Of a stretch of DNA of 64,000 bases, positions 51,449 through 57,563 are shown one piece after another (within the stretch, counting starts at the first letter, position 1; each line of letters begins with the position of its first letter). The stretch comes from a virus, in the IMG/VR virus record IMGVR_UViG_3300042301_003774, positions 1 through 64,000 of that record; one strand, written 5' to 3'. Below the pieces are notes generated by a model, which saw only the letters and a list, made by a program, of their open reading frames with translations, did not search any database and was not told the DNA's origin. Position numbers and translations under genes: made by a program.

Positions 51449-53089
51449 TTATTCTATTACTAAGTTTATTTTCTTACCACTAGCATCAACAGCATCGGAT
51501 AAAACAAAATAGAATAAACCTGCAGTATTTGTAAGTGCCACCTTAGGTGTGAATATTAATTTATATGGTGTCCCAGTTTTAATTCTAGATGTTTTTAATT
51601 GATCCATAGAGCCAAATGTTAATCTACCATCTTTATGTGTAGAAAAATTGGTTATAGTTGAACCGCTATCAAAAACAACGTTATCTAATTGTAATTTAGA
51701 TTCATCATACTCCATAATAACTTCTAAACCAGCTAATCCTTCTTTTGTTAGGTTTGTTGTTAATACAACCTTACCATTTTCCAAAGCGGAAACAACCGAT
51801 AATTTCGCGGTCTCTAATGCTGCTGGAACATAAGACATCACCTGCGTTGACATTGATGTTTTATTGTTTATCGAATTTGTATATAATCCACTACTAATTC
51901 TTGTAGCAATTACTGATGGATCAGATGAATGTGACCAGTTTAAATCACCACCCCAAGCAAAAACAGCATGAACTTCTTTTACTGGTGAATCGATAATAAC
52001 TTTATTTTTAACAACACCGTCTAACCAGCTTTGATTTAATAAACCACTATACCATCTTACCGATGTTGAAGTCGATGTAGGTATCATAGCTGGACTATCA
52101 ACATTAATACCCATTACATGCGCGAATAGATAGTAAGAATCCGATTCACTAAATTCAGTTTTGTTTTTTGTAATTAAACCAACTTTCTTTTCTAAATTTG
52201 GATAAGTAAAGAAGTTTGCGGTACCACCAATATCAGTTTGTGAATGACCTAGGAAAGCTTTATATGCGTCAGATACTGTAACAATATTATTCATCCATGA
52301 TTTTTGCATTGCTGGCCCAACAAACACACCAACTGAGTCGCCCACTTTAACTTGCGTTGTAAAAAGAGCCTCCCCACTAGCGTCTAATGGTAATTGTGCA
52401 ATAGGTTGTTTTGACCAATCAATATCACCACTACCATCTGTTTTTAATTTCATTAATTGAACATTGTGGTCAGAAATACCGTAACCTTGTGGGAATAATA
52501 CTTTTACTTTAAATTGCGAGGTATTACCACTAACGCCAGTTAATGATAAATTAGTTGCGTTGCGAGTTATTGGTGAAATGTTTGCCGAAGCGTCATTAAT
52601 AGCGTATGCTAAATCTAATTTATGAATATCATTATATTGATTTTGGTCTTTAATCACATATTTTTGTGTTGCAATATCACCATTAATTGCGGCATCAGTC
52701 CTTTGGATTGTTATTTGTCCAACATTCCAATCATTATTTGCGGTATAAGCCCATGGTGTTGCAAGATATTGCGCGTACAAACTGGTTGCAGCAATATTTG
52801 CTGCTGGGGTGAATATAAAGTTATTCCAACCAGTGAAAAATGTCTGAGTAGAACTACCTTGTGAAAACACAGTACTATTTGATACCATTGTTAACGCTTT
52901 ATTGTTAAATGAATATCTTAACCAGAAATAACGAGGTAATGTGACCCCCCTATCAACAGTATATTTTACGGTTAACGTATCACCAACCATATATGGTCCA
53001 CCTGGGGTTACCGTTTGATTAACGGTTAATTGACTGAATGATGGTAGAGATATTAAAAATACCCCAATAAATAAAATTAAATTTTTCAT
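51449..53089 (-). CDS. Large secreted protein, paralogue of the lectin protein C-terminus
   Basis: A 546-residue protein with signal MKNLILFIGVFLISLPSFSQ. Residues about 20-190 form a separate beta domain. Further on, NIVTVSDAYKAFLGHSQTD and TEFSESDSYYLFAHVMGIN align with the dockerin-like part of the 765-residue neighbour, and FAWGGDLNWSHSSD with its WIGDVNLSHSAQ phrase; the C-terminal 140 residues match its cohesin-like domain (LEVIMEYDESKLQLDNVVF). One-base gap to that neighbour, so the two are co-expressed and arose by duplication. Function unknown; the export signal places it outside the cytoplasm. Confidence 0.6.
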   Translation of the reverse strand: MKNLILFIGVFLISLPSFSQLTVNQTVTPGGPYMVGDTLTVKYTVDRGVTLPRYFWLRYSFNNKALTMVSNSTVFSQGSSTQTFFTGWNNFIFTPAANIAATSLYAQYLATPWAYTANNDWNVGQITIQRTDAAINGDIATQKYVIKDQNQYNDIHKLDLAYAINDASANISPITRNATNLSLTGVSGNTSQFKVKVLFPQGYGISDHNVQLMKLKTDGSGDIDWSKQPIAQLPLDASGEALFTTQVKVGDSVGVFVGPAMQKSWMNNIVTVSDAYKAFLGHSQTDIGGTANFFTYPNLEKKVGLITKNKTEFSESDSYYLFAHVMGINVDSPAMIPTSTSTSVRWYSGLLNQSWLDGVVKNKVIIDSPVKEVHAVFAWGGDLNWSHSSDPSVIATRISSGLYTNSINNKTSMSTQVMSYVPAALETAKLSVVSALENGKVVLTTNLTKEGLAGLEVIMEYDESKLQLDNVVFDSGSTITNFSTHKDGRLTFGSMDQLKTSRIKTGTPYKLIFTPKVALTNTAGLFYFVLSDAVDASGKKINLVIE

Positions 53090-53090
53090 A

Positions 53091-53633
53091 TTATTTTTTA
53101 TTAAAAAATGCTTTATTAATTAAAGACTCGCAGGTCTTCTTTATTGCTGACGATAGTGCTTGTTGATTTACTTTATCACTACCTTCGTCTGTTATTAATG
53201 TCGATGTTGAAATCTCTGAGCTAGATTCTTCGGCAACAACTTCCTTAAGTTTTTTACCAGACTTATCACTCAACTTACCCCTCATTACCACCAACGTTTC
53301 TTCAACATCAGAATGGAATACGGAGATATTTCGTTTAGTTTTATTTACATCAAAGTATAGTATTTCCGCACTAAAGATTAAATCAGCTGATTTTGCGTCT
53401 TCAACAATTATAAAATCTTTATCTTGTAATATTTCCTGGAAAATGTTTTTAGCACCAAAAGCTAAACTTCTATTATTAGTTAGTTTACCAATTTTGATGT
53501 TATTTTCTACCCCAGAAATGTATACCGCCTTTGTTTCCTGTAAAGGATCTACGATGTAAGAATACATCCCAAAAAACCCTAATACCACAAAAATGGGTAT
53601 CAGAGACACATTTAGTCTATTATTATTTGCCAT
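53091..53633 (-). CDS. LpoB/CsgG-like anchored protein
   Basis: A 180-residue protein from the ATG at 53631-53633 (the longer reading lacks a promoter motif). An N-terminal anchor (LNVSLIPIFVVLGFFGMYSYI) is followed by a domain with ADLIFSAEILYFDVNKTKRN, VVMRGKLSDKSGKKLKEVVA and QQALSSAIKKTCESLINKAF. The 'strand then ISTST then AI helix' pattern is like LpoB and CsgG-type lipoproteins. It is the first gene of the leftward island and has its own late-type motif. Function inferred only from fold pattern. Confidence 0.55.
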   Translation of the reverse strand: MANNNRLNVSLIPIFVVLGFFGMYSYIVDPLQETKAVYISGVENNIKIGKLTNNRSLAFGAKNIFQEILQDKDFIIVEDAKSADLIFSAEILYFDVNKTKRNISVFHSDVEETLVVMRGKLSDKSGKKLKEVVAEESSSEISTSTLITDEGSDKVNQQALSSAIKKTCESLINKAFFNKK

Positions 53634-53636
53634 AAC

Positions 53637-53646
53637 AATAAATATC
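53637..53646 (-). promoter_or_regulatory. Late-type promoter motif GATATTTATTG
   Basis: Coding-strand ATATTTATT a few bases before the ATG at 53633, probably driving the whole leftward island. Confidence 0.45.
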
Positions 53647-53735
53647 GTCAAGGCAATTTGAAGGCCAATATTTACTAAAATATAAGGTAAATCATTAATT
53701 TATTAAAAAAAAATAATTTTATTTTTTAAGTTTTC

Positions 53736-53766
53736 TTGATTATATACATATTTATTGGTATCTTTG
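53736..53766 (+). promoter_or_regulatory. Host-type promoter of the tRNA array
   Basis: TTG at 53736-53738, a 20-base spacer, and TATCTTTG at 53759-53766 give a full match to the Bacteroidota pattern. It precedes the leader ORF and the first tRNA. Confidence 0.75.
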
Positions 53767-53794
53767 TAAAAGAAAAAAGATAAAACTAAATTCA

Positions 53795-53893
53795 ATGAGA
53801 CAATTTACACATACAATGTCGTTTACAATCTGTTCAAAATGGGCGGATGAGCGCGCTATGCATAATAGTCTCGGAGATGTTGTATTAAGTTAA
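53795..53893 (+). CDS. Putative leader peptide of the tRNA array
   Basis: A 32-residue ORF (starts MRQFTHTMSFTICSKWADER) begins about 29 bases after the host-type promoter and ends 26 bases before a terminator. The bases AGTCTCGG at 53867-53874, inside the ORF, can pair with eight bases of the terminator's first arm (CTGAGACT at 53924-53931). Near the start, GAGAC at 53797-53801 could in turn pair with GTCTC at 53868-53872. This is the arrangement of a translation-dependent attenuator. Whether the peptide is made is not known. Confidence 0.45.
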   Translation: MRQFTHTMSFTICSKWADERAMHNSLGDVVLS

Positions 53894-53918
53894 AAGTAGA
53901 TTTTAACTAAAAATATTA

Positions 53919-53952
53919 AAACCCTGAGACTTAAAAATCTCGGGGTTTTTTG
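53919..53952 (+). terminator. Leader terminator before the first tRNA
   Basis: Stem AACCCTGAGA / TCTCGGGGTT (one wobble) with an eight-base loop and a run of six T. It lies just before tRNA-Ala. Confidence 0.85.
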
Positions 53953-53957
53953 TTTAT

Positions 53958-54027
53958 GGGCCGGATGTCAATGGCAGACCACCTGATTTGCAATCAGAGT
54001 GAATGGGTTCGATTCCCAACGTGTCCA
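53958..54027 (+). tRNA. tRNA-Ala(UGC)
   Basis: Anticodon loop TTTGCAA gives UGC. G3 and U70, the main Ala identity pair, are present, as is A73. The acceptor stem has mismatches at 5:68 and 6:67 and there is an extra base between D and anticodon stems, so it is degenerate. Confidence 0.65.
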
Positions 54028-54033
54028 CAGAAT

Positions 54034-54107
54034 TGGAATATAGCTCAGTTGGTTAGAGCGTCATCCTGATACGGTGAATGTCGATGGTTCGAGTCCATCT
54101 ATTCCAA
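54034..54107 (+). tRNA. tRNA-Ile(GAU)
   Basis: Full cloverleaf; loop CTGATAC gives GAU. The acceptor begins with a U1-A72 pair. Confidence 0.9.
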
Positions 54108-54112
54108 CATAA

Positions 54113-54185
54113 GGAATTTTTGTATAGCTGGTGCGTACGTCGGACTGAAAATCCGAAGGAACAAGTTCGATTCTTGTAGATTCCA
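54113..54185 (+). tRNA. tRNA-Phe(GAA)
   Basis: Loop CTGAAAA gives GAA; T-arm ACAAG/CTTGT; D-stem is only three base pairs. Confidence 0.88.
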
Positions 54186-54191
54186 CATAAT

Positions 54192-54265
54192 GATCTCGTA
54201 GCTCAGCTGGATAGAGCACCTCACTTTTAATGAGGGAGTCAATGGTTCGAGTCCATTCGGGATCA
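54192..54265 (+). tRNA. tRNA-Lys(UUU)
   Basis: Perfect seven-pair acceptor; loop CTTTTAA gives UUU. Confidence 0.92.
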
Positions 54266-54271
54266 CAACAC

Positions 54272-54342
54272 ACGGGTATGGTGCAACGGTAGCATACGGG
54301 TCTCCAAAACCTTTGATGGAAGTTCGAATCTTTCTATCCGTG
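54272..54342 (+). tRNA. tRNA-Trp(CCA)
   Basis: Loop CTCCAAA gives CCA; G73 fits Trp; acceptor pairs fully (ACGGGTA/TATCCGT). Confidence 0.88.
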
Positions 54343-54363
54343 CAAAATTTTAAAAATAAAAAA

Positions 54364-54789
54364 ATGGAAAATAATGAATTAGGGTATAAGTTAAAAATAG
54401 ATGCTCAACTTATACAAGTCCGAGAGGAAAGAAAAAAAAGGATAAAAGAATATTGGGAAAATTTACCCAAAATCAATACGCCTGTGGATGTACCTGAATT
54501 ACCTCAAGTAGATATTCAAGAATGGAAAGAGTATTATGTCCCAAAACTAATTGAAGCTGGTGCTATTCCTAAAAAAGATTTGGTTGTTGGTCAAATTTAT
54601 ATTGGTGAACATAGGAGAGCTAGGGTTGCTAAATGGAATGGAGAACAATTTGTTTATAACAGGGAAAAATTTGGAAATGTCTTTGAAGATAAATGCAACC
54701 ATTTTGAAGATGATGATGGGTTCGCATTATTTGTTCCAATAAGAATTGGCACCGAAGAAGAGTTTAATAAAAATGGTCTCATAGTTTAA
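54364..54789 (+). CDS. Unassigned protein between tRNAs, ending inside tRNA-Arg
   Basis: A 141-residue protein from the ATG at 54364 (an earlier in-frame reading would run back into tRNA-Trp). It is charged and helical in the first 60 residues, then has a beta-like domain (LVVGQIYIGEHRRARVAKWNGEQFV). The last codons and the TAA stop lie in the first 15 bases of tRNA-Arg(ACG), so stop and tRNA D-arm share bases. No family recognised. Confidence 0.6.
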   Translation: MENNELGYKLKIDAQLIQVREERKKRIKEYWENLPKINTPVDVPELPQVDIQEWKEYYVPKLIEAGAIPKKDLVVGQIYIGEHRRARVAKWNGEQFVYNREKFGNVFEDKCNHFEDDDGFALFVPIRIGTEEEFNKNGLIV

Positions 54790-54845
54790 TGGAAAAACGT
54801 CTCGCTACGGACGAGATGATTGAGGTTCGAATCCTTGTGAGATCT
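54775..54845 (+). tRNA. tRNA-Arg(ACG)
   Basis: Loop CTACGGA gives ACG, as in bacterial tRNA-Arg; perfect acceptor with one wobble. Its first 15 bases overlap the preceding ORF. Confidence 0.88.
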
Positions 54846-54852
54846 CTTATTA

Positions 54853-54922
54853 GGTCAGTTTGGTCGTGGAGGCCAGTTAGTCTGCAAAACTAACGGAGTT
54901 GGTTCGATTCCAACATTGACCT
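54853..54922 (+). tRNA. tRNA-Cys(GCA)
   Basis: Loop CTGCAAA gives GCA; U73 fits Cys. D-stem is short. Confidence 0.82.
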
Positions 54923-54924
54923 CT

Positions 54925-54997
54925 GTGTTTATGGTGTTAATGGTTAGCATGACAGATTGTGGTTCTGTTGGTATGGGTTCAAATCCCATTAAACACC
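54925..54997 (+). tRNA. tRNA-His(GUG)
   Basis: Loop TTGTGGT gives GUG; C73 fits His; perfect seven-pair acceptor. The usual G-1 is not encoded: the base before position 1 is T. Confidence 0.85.
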
Positions 54998-55005
54998 CCA
55001 TATAT

Positions 55006-55080
55006 TGCGGGATGCGTAGAAAATGGTTATCTCATCGGTCTCATAAGCCGAGGTTCTGGGTTCGAGTCCCAGTCCCGCAA
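55006..55080 (+). tRNA. tRNA with CAU anticodon (Met or Ile2), atypical D-arm
   Basis: Loop CTCATAA gives CAU; perfect acceptor TGCGGGA/TCCCGCA and T-arm. The D-arm is atypical, with few D-stem pairs. A lysidine-modified C34 would make it Ile2; sequence alone does not decide. Confidence 0.7.
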
Positions 55081-55143
55081 CAAAAAATATGTCTGAATAA
55101 TTTTTTTATTCGATTTATTTATTTATTTTTGTTGAAGATATAT

Positions 55144-55215
55144 CGCGAGATAGAGCAGCGGTAGCTCGGAAGGCTCATAACCTTTAGGTCGGGGGTTCGA
55201 TTCCCTCTCTCGCAA
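55144..55215 (+). tRNA. Initiator tRNA-fMet(CAU)
   Basis: Loop CTCATAA. Position 1 is C and position 72 is A, so the first pair is the C1-A72 mismatch of bacterial initiators, and A11-U24 also fits. The anticodon stem is not GGG/CCC but GAAGG/CCTTT, a departure from the usual initiator stem. Confidence 0.8.
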
Positions 55216-55217
55216 CA

Positions 55218-55400
55218 ATAGGTGAAGACTGTGGTGGAAGCCCACGGTATATGAGTCCCTAAAAGCTGTCTTGATTCGCGGTATCAAAGCGGTGCGGGTA
55301 GAGTAACATATAAGTCGGGAGTAATTAACCAATTGACGAAAATGTAACCGCCGGTTAGAGATAATCGGTTATGATGTTCAAATGCGAACGAAAAACCTAT
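55218..55400 (+). ncRNA. Structured inter-tRNA RNA 1
   Basis: About 183 bases between tRNA-fMet and tRNA-Asp with no ORF. The ends form a perfect 6-bp stem ATAGGT/ACCTAT three and five bases from the flanking tRNAs. Inside are pairings AAGAC/GTCTT, TTGAT/ATCAA, GCGGT/ACCGC and GTTC/GAAC. It shares GGAGTAATTAACC (55318) and GGGTAGAG (55296) with RNA 3. Not a tRNA by any criterion I can apply. Confidence 0.55.
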
Positions 55401-55404
55401 AAAC

Positions 55405-55476
55405 GGTCCTGTAGTTAATCGGCTATAACGCCGCCCTGTCACGGCGGTATGCCGGGTTCGATTCCCGGTGGGACCG
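55405..55476 (+). tRNA. tRNA-Asp(GUC)
   Basis: Loop CTGTCAC gives GUC; G73 fits Asp; strong stems throughout. Confidence 0.92.
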
Positions 55477-55479
55477 CAA

Positions 55480-55672
55480 TGAGTAAGAGATACTCGGTAG
55501 TCTTTCATCCAAGACTCATTTAACAATGGATGGGGATAAAAAATTTCCACCTACGGAATTTCGATTTGGAATAATGGTAGCAAGGTTCAGCACCACCAAC
55601 GTATTGAACTGACTTTTTAATCGGGGATGCCCAGCAGGTTTTTCAAACAGTAAAAACCGATATAACTACTCA
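55480..55672 (+). ncRNA. Structured inter-tRNA RNA 2
   Basis: About 193 bases between tRNA-Asp and tRNA-Ser(UGA) with no ORF. TGAGTA at the start pairs with TACTCA at 55667-55672. Inside, GGTTTTT/AAAAACC forms a 7-bp hairpin. Another 25 bases separate it from the next tRNA. Structure is less compelling than for the other three. Confidence 0.4.
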
Positions 55673-55697
55673 CAGACAATCTCGCTGTGGGACAATT

Positions 55698-55783
55698 GGA
55701 AGGATGGCAGAGTTGGTCTATCGCGCTGGTCTTGAAAACCAGAGCTCTGAAAGGGGCCGTGGGTTCGAATCCTACTCCTTCCG
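55698..55783 (+). tRNA. tRNA-Ser(UGA)
   Basis: Loop CTTGAAA gives UGA, with the long variable arm of Ser tRNAs; perfect acceptor; G73. Confidence 0.92.
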
Positions 55784-55784
55784 C

Positions 55785-55923
55785 TAATCACAAATAAAAA
55801 TGTGAGTTATAATAAAATAGCCAATTATAAGCCAACATAAAGTTGTTGGGTACAGACGGAGTAATTAACCGGAGTATAACGCAACAATTGTGATATTATA
55901 ACAAATACCCATTTGAGTGATTA
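55785..55923 (+). ncRNA. Structured inter-tRNA RNA 3
   Basis: About 139 bases between tRNA-Ser and tRNA-Glu with no ORF. The ends pair over seven bases TAATCAC/GTGATTA. Inside, TTATAAT/ATTATAA and CCAACA/TGTTGG form hairpins. It shares GGAGTAATTAACC (55858) and GGGTACAG (55848) with RNA 1. Confidence 0.6.
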
Positions 55924-55926
55924 TTT

Positions 55927-55998
55927 GGCCCGTTCGACTATCGGTTAGGTCGTCAGGTTTTCATCCTGGAAAGAGGGGTTCGATTCCCCTACGGGCTA
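55927..55998 (+). tRNA. tRNA-Glu(UUC)
   Basis: Loop TTTTCAT gives UUC; stems good apart from a G1-U72 pair. Confidence 0.88.
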
Positions 55999-56013
55999 CT
56001 AAACATTATTAGT

Positions 56014-56220
56014 ATGAAGAAGATTGTTTTATTATTAATTGTTGCGATCTCAATGTGTGGTTGTATTGTGATGCCAAGTAGGTTATCAATTCATGAAAAA
56101 AGATTATGGATACACCAAAATCAACCAAGACAATATTACTATAAAACACATCCAAGATTTCAAGAAAGAATAAAAAGAGGTAAAATTTACACACCTTATT
56201 TTAGACCTGGTAGATATTAA
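56014..56220 (+). CDS. Small lipoprotein between tRNA genes
   Basis: A 68-residue protein with a lipoprotein signal MKKIVLLLIVAISMCGC (lipobox SMCGC) and a basic, Tyr/Pro-rich mature part (HPRFQERIKRGKIYTPYFR). It starts 15 bases after tRNA-Glu and lies in the tRNA operon, so it may be expressed with it. Envelope location is likely; function unknown. Confidence 0.7.
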   Translation: MKKIVLLLIVAISMCGCIVMPSRLSIHEKRLWIHQNQPRQYYYKTHPRFQERIKRGKIYTPYFRPGRY

Positions 56221-56281
56221 AATAAAAAAATATTTACAATTAAAATAAACTTTTGTAAATTTACGTATACTTATTACAACG

Positions 56282-56392
56282 ATGACGAATATAAATAACA
56301 TATTAACGCTTAGTACTAGACCCCTTAACAATGGTAATGGGTATGGTGTGCAACCGTTATATTGCTTATGTTCGGATCTTATAGAGATGTAA
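56282..56392 (+). CDS. Putative second leader peptide
   Basis: A 36-residue ORF (starts MTNINNILTLSTRPLNNGNG) that ends 22 bases before a strong terminator. TGTTCGG at 56369-56375, inside the ORF, can pair with CCGAACA of the terminator's first arm. The design matches the leader at 53795. No promoter is obvious, so it may be reached by read-through from the upstream tRNAs. Coding status is uncertain. Confidence 0.4.
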   Translation: MTNINNILTLSTRPLNNGNGYGVQPLYCLCSDLIEM

Positions 56393-56414
56393 AAAATTTT
56401 TACGATTATAAATG

Positions 56415-56452
56415 AAGCCCGAACAAATTAAAAAAATGTTCGGGCTTTTTGT
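56415..56452 (+). terminator. Terminator before tRNA-Leu(UAA)
   Basis: Perfect stem AAGCCCGAACA / TGTTCGGGCTT followed by T run, lying inside the tRNA operon, about 60 bases before the next tRNA. Confidence 0.85.
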
Positions 56453-56512
56453 TTTCTAATATTTTATCTCTATATTTGAAACATAGTTCTTTGACATGAT
56501 GAAAAGCCAAAT

Positions 56513-56596
56513 GCCTGGGTGATGGAATGGTAGACATGACAGACTTAAAATCTGTTGGGCAAATCGCTCGTGCGGGTTCGACTCCCGCCCTAGGTA
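56513..56596 (+). tRNA. tRNA-Leu(UAA)
   Basis: Loop CTTAAAA gives UAA, with a class II variable arm; A73 fits Leu. Confidence 0.92.
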
Positions 56597-56600
56597 CAAT

Positions 56601-56674
56601 GGTTCCATAGCTCAATTGGATAGAGCAACACACTTCTAATGTGTAGGTTTCAGGTTCGACTCCTGATGGAATCA
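56601..56674 (+). tRNA. tRNA-Arg(UCU)
   Basis: Loop CTTCTAA gives UCU; complete cloverleaf. Confidence 0.92.
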
Positions 56675-56675
56675 C

Positions 56676-56815
56676 AAAGATAATGGTCTGATGTTATTAT
56701 GATTGTCGACAAATCATGGTAGCTCTTAAACAGACAGCACCCTCTGCCGATGCATCGTAAAACTATTACTAAGCAGTTAAGATTGGAACGAGACGGGTAT
56801 TCCAACATTATCTTT
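56676..56815 (+). ncRNA. Structured inter-tRNA RNA 4
   Basis: About 140 bases between tRNA-Arg(UCU) and tRNA-Pro with no ORF. Its ends pair perfectly over ten bases AAAGATAATG/CATTATCTTT, two and six bases from the flanking tRNAs. Inside are GTCTG/CAGAC, ATGATT/AATCAT, TTGGAA/TTCCAA and a self-complementary CGATGCATCG. Best-supported member of the group. Confidence 0.65.
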
Positions 56816-56820
56816 ATTTT

Positions 56821-56894
56821 CGGGATATAGCGTAGTCCGGTATCGCGCTTGGTTTGGGACCAAGAGGTCGTAGGTTCGAATCCTGCTATCCCGA
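56821..56894 (+). tRNA. tRNA-Pro(UGG)
   Basis: Loop TTTGGGA gives UGG; C1-G72 first pair as in bacterial Pro tRNAs. Confidence 0.92.
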
Positions 56895-56901
56895 CATTAT
56901 T

Positions 56902-56975
56902 GCCTTCTTAGCTCAGTTGGTTAGAGCAACGCACTGTTAATGCGTGGGTTCCTGGTTCGAGTCCAGGAGAGGGCG
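56902..56975 (+). tRNA. tRNA-Asn(GUU)
   Basis: Loop CTGTTAA gives GUU; G73 fits Asn. Confidence 0.92.
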
Positions 56976-56982
56976 CAACAAT

Positions 56983-57063
56983 GCCCTGGTGGTGGAATTG
57001 GTAGACACACTAGATTTAGGATCTAGCGCGAAAGTATTGAGGGTTCGAGTCCCTCCTAGGGTA
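56983..57063 (+). tRNA. tRNA-Leu(UAG)
   Basis: Loop TTTAGGA gives UAG; class II variable arm; A73. Confidence 0.92.
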
Positions 57064-57072
57064 CAATAAATT

Positions 57073-57153
57073 GGGAGTATCGCATAGTGGCAATTGCAGA
57101 AGACTGTAAATCTTCCCTCATCGAGTTCAGTGGTTCGAGTCCACTTACTCCCA
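57073..57153 (+). tRNA. tRNA-Tyr(GUA)
   Basis: Loop CTGTAAA gives GUA; long variable arm as in bacterial Tyr tRNAs; perfect acceptor. Confidence 0.93.
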
Positions 57154-57159
57154 CAATTT

Positions 57160-57236
57160 GGACTTGTAGCTCAGTTGGTTAGAGCACTTCACTCATAATG
57201 AATAGGTCCCTGGTTCGAGCCCAGGCTGGTCCACCA
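57160..57236 (+). tRNA. tRNA with CAU anticodon (elongator Met or Ile2), CCA encoded
   Basis: Loop CTCATAA gives CAU with the regular D-arm GCTC/GAGC. It is the only tRNA here with a complete CCA end in the DNA. Met or lysidine-Ile2 identity cannot be told from sequence. Confidence 0.8.
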
Positions 57237-57239
57237 AAT

Positions 57240-57312
57240 AGAAGATTAGCTCAGTTGGGAGAGCGCTTGTCTTACATGCAAGATGTCACTGGTTCGATTC
57301 CAGTATCTTCTA
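57240..57312 (+). tRNA. tRNA-Val(UAC)
   Basis: Loop CTTACAT gives UAC; perfect acceptor AGAAGAT/ATCTTCT. Confidence 0.92.
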
Positions 57313-57317
57313 CAATT

Positions 57318-57390
57318 GCCTCCATAGCTCAGTTGGTAGAGCAGCTGATTTGTAATCAGCAGGTCGTTGGTTCGAGCCCGACTGGAGGCT
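57318..57390 (+). tRNA. tRNA-Thr(UGU)
   Basis: Loop TTTGTAA gives UGU; strong anticodon stem; U73. Confidence 0.9.
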
Positions 57391-57400
57391 CGATGGGTCT

Positions 57401-57438
57401 GAGGGAGTCCCGAAAAGGTATAAATAACCTGTCCCTCT
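57401..57438 (+). ncRNA. Small inter-tRNA hairpin
   Basis: GAGGGA / TCCCTC (6 bp) encloses AGGT / ACCT, filling the gap between tRNA-Thr and tRNA-Gly(GCC). It could be a processing element. Confidence 0.4.
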
Positions 57439-57442
57439 CCAA

Positions 57443-57515
57443 GCGAAAGTAGCTCAGTCGGTAGAGCATTACCTTGCCAAGGTAAGGGTCGCGAGTTCGA
57501 ATCTCGTCTTTCGCT
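57443..57515 (+). tRNA. tRNA-Gly(GCC)
   Basis: Loop TTGCCAA gives GCC; U73 fits Gly. Confidence 0.92.
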
Positions 57516-57551
57516 CTTAGAGGTACTTCCAAGTTTTTTTAATATTTGGAA

Positions 57552-57560
57552 GTATTTATA
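57552..57560 (+). promoter_or_regulatory. Late-type promoter motif GTATTTATA
   Basis: GTATTTATA three bases before the ATG at 57564. Confidence 0.5.
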
Positions 57561-57563
57561 GAT

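Noticed and set aside
55123-55550. Leftward ORFs opposite tRNA-fMet, RNA 1 and tRNA-Asp
   Set aside because: They follow tRNA sequence in antisense and include the typical false phrases of reversed tRNA genes; no start context or neighbours support them.
56676-56760. Hammerhead ribozyme suggested by CTGATG
   Set aside because: The following A of the CUGAUGA box and the GAAA box are missing in the right places.
55218-56815. tmRNA or RNase P RNA among the inter-tRNA segments
   Set aside because: No tRNA-like ends with a tag ORF, and none of the conserved RNase P RNA boxes that I know are present.
57198-57452. ORF across tRNA-Met, Val and Thr genes
   Set aside because: It reads through three tRNA genes and has the usual composition of spurious ORFs over tRNAs.
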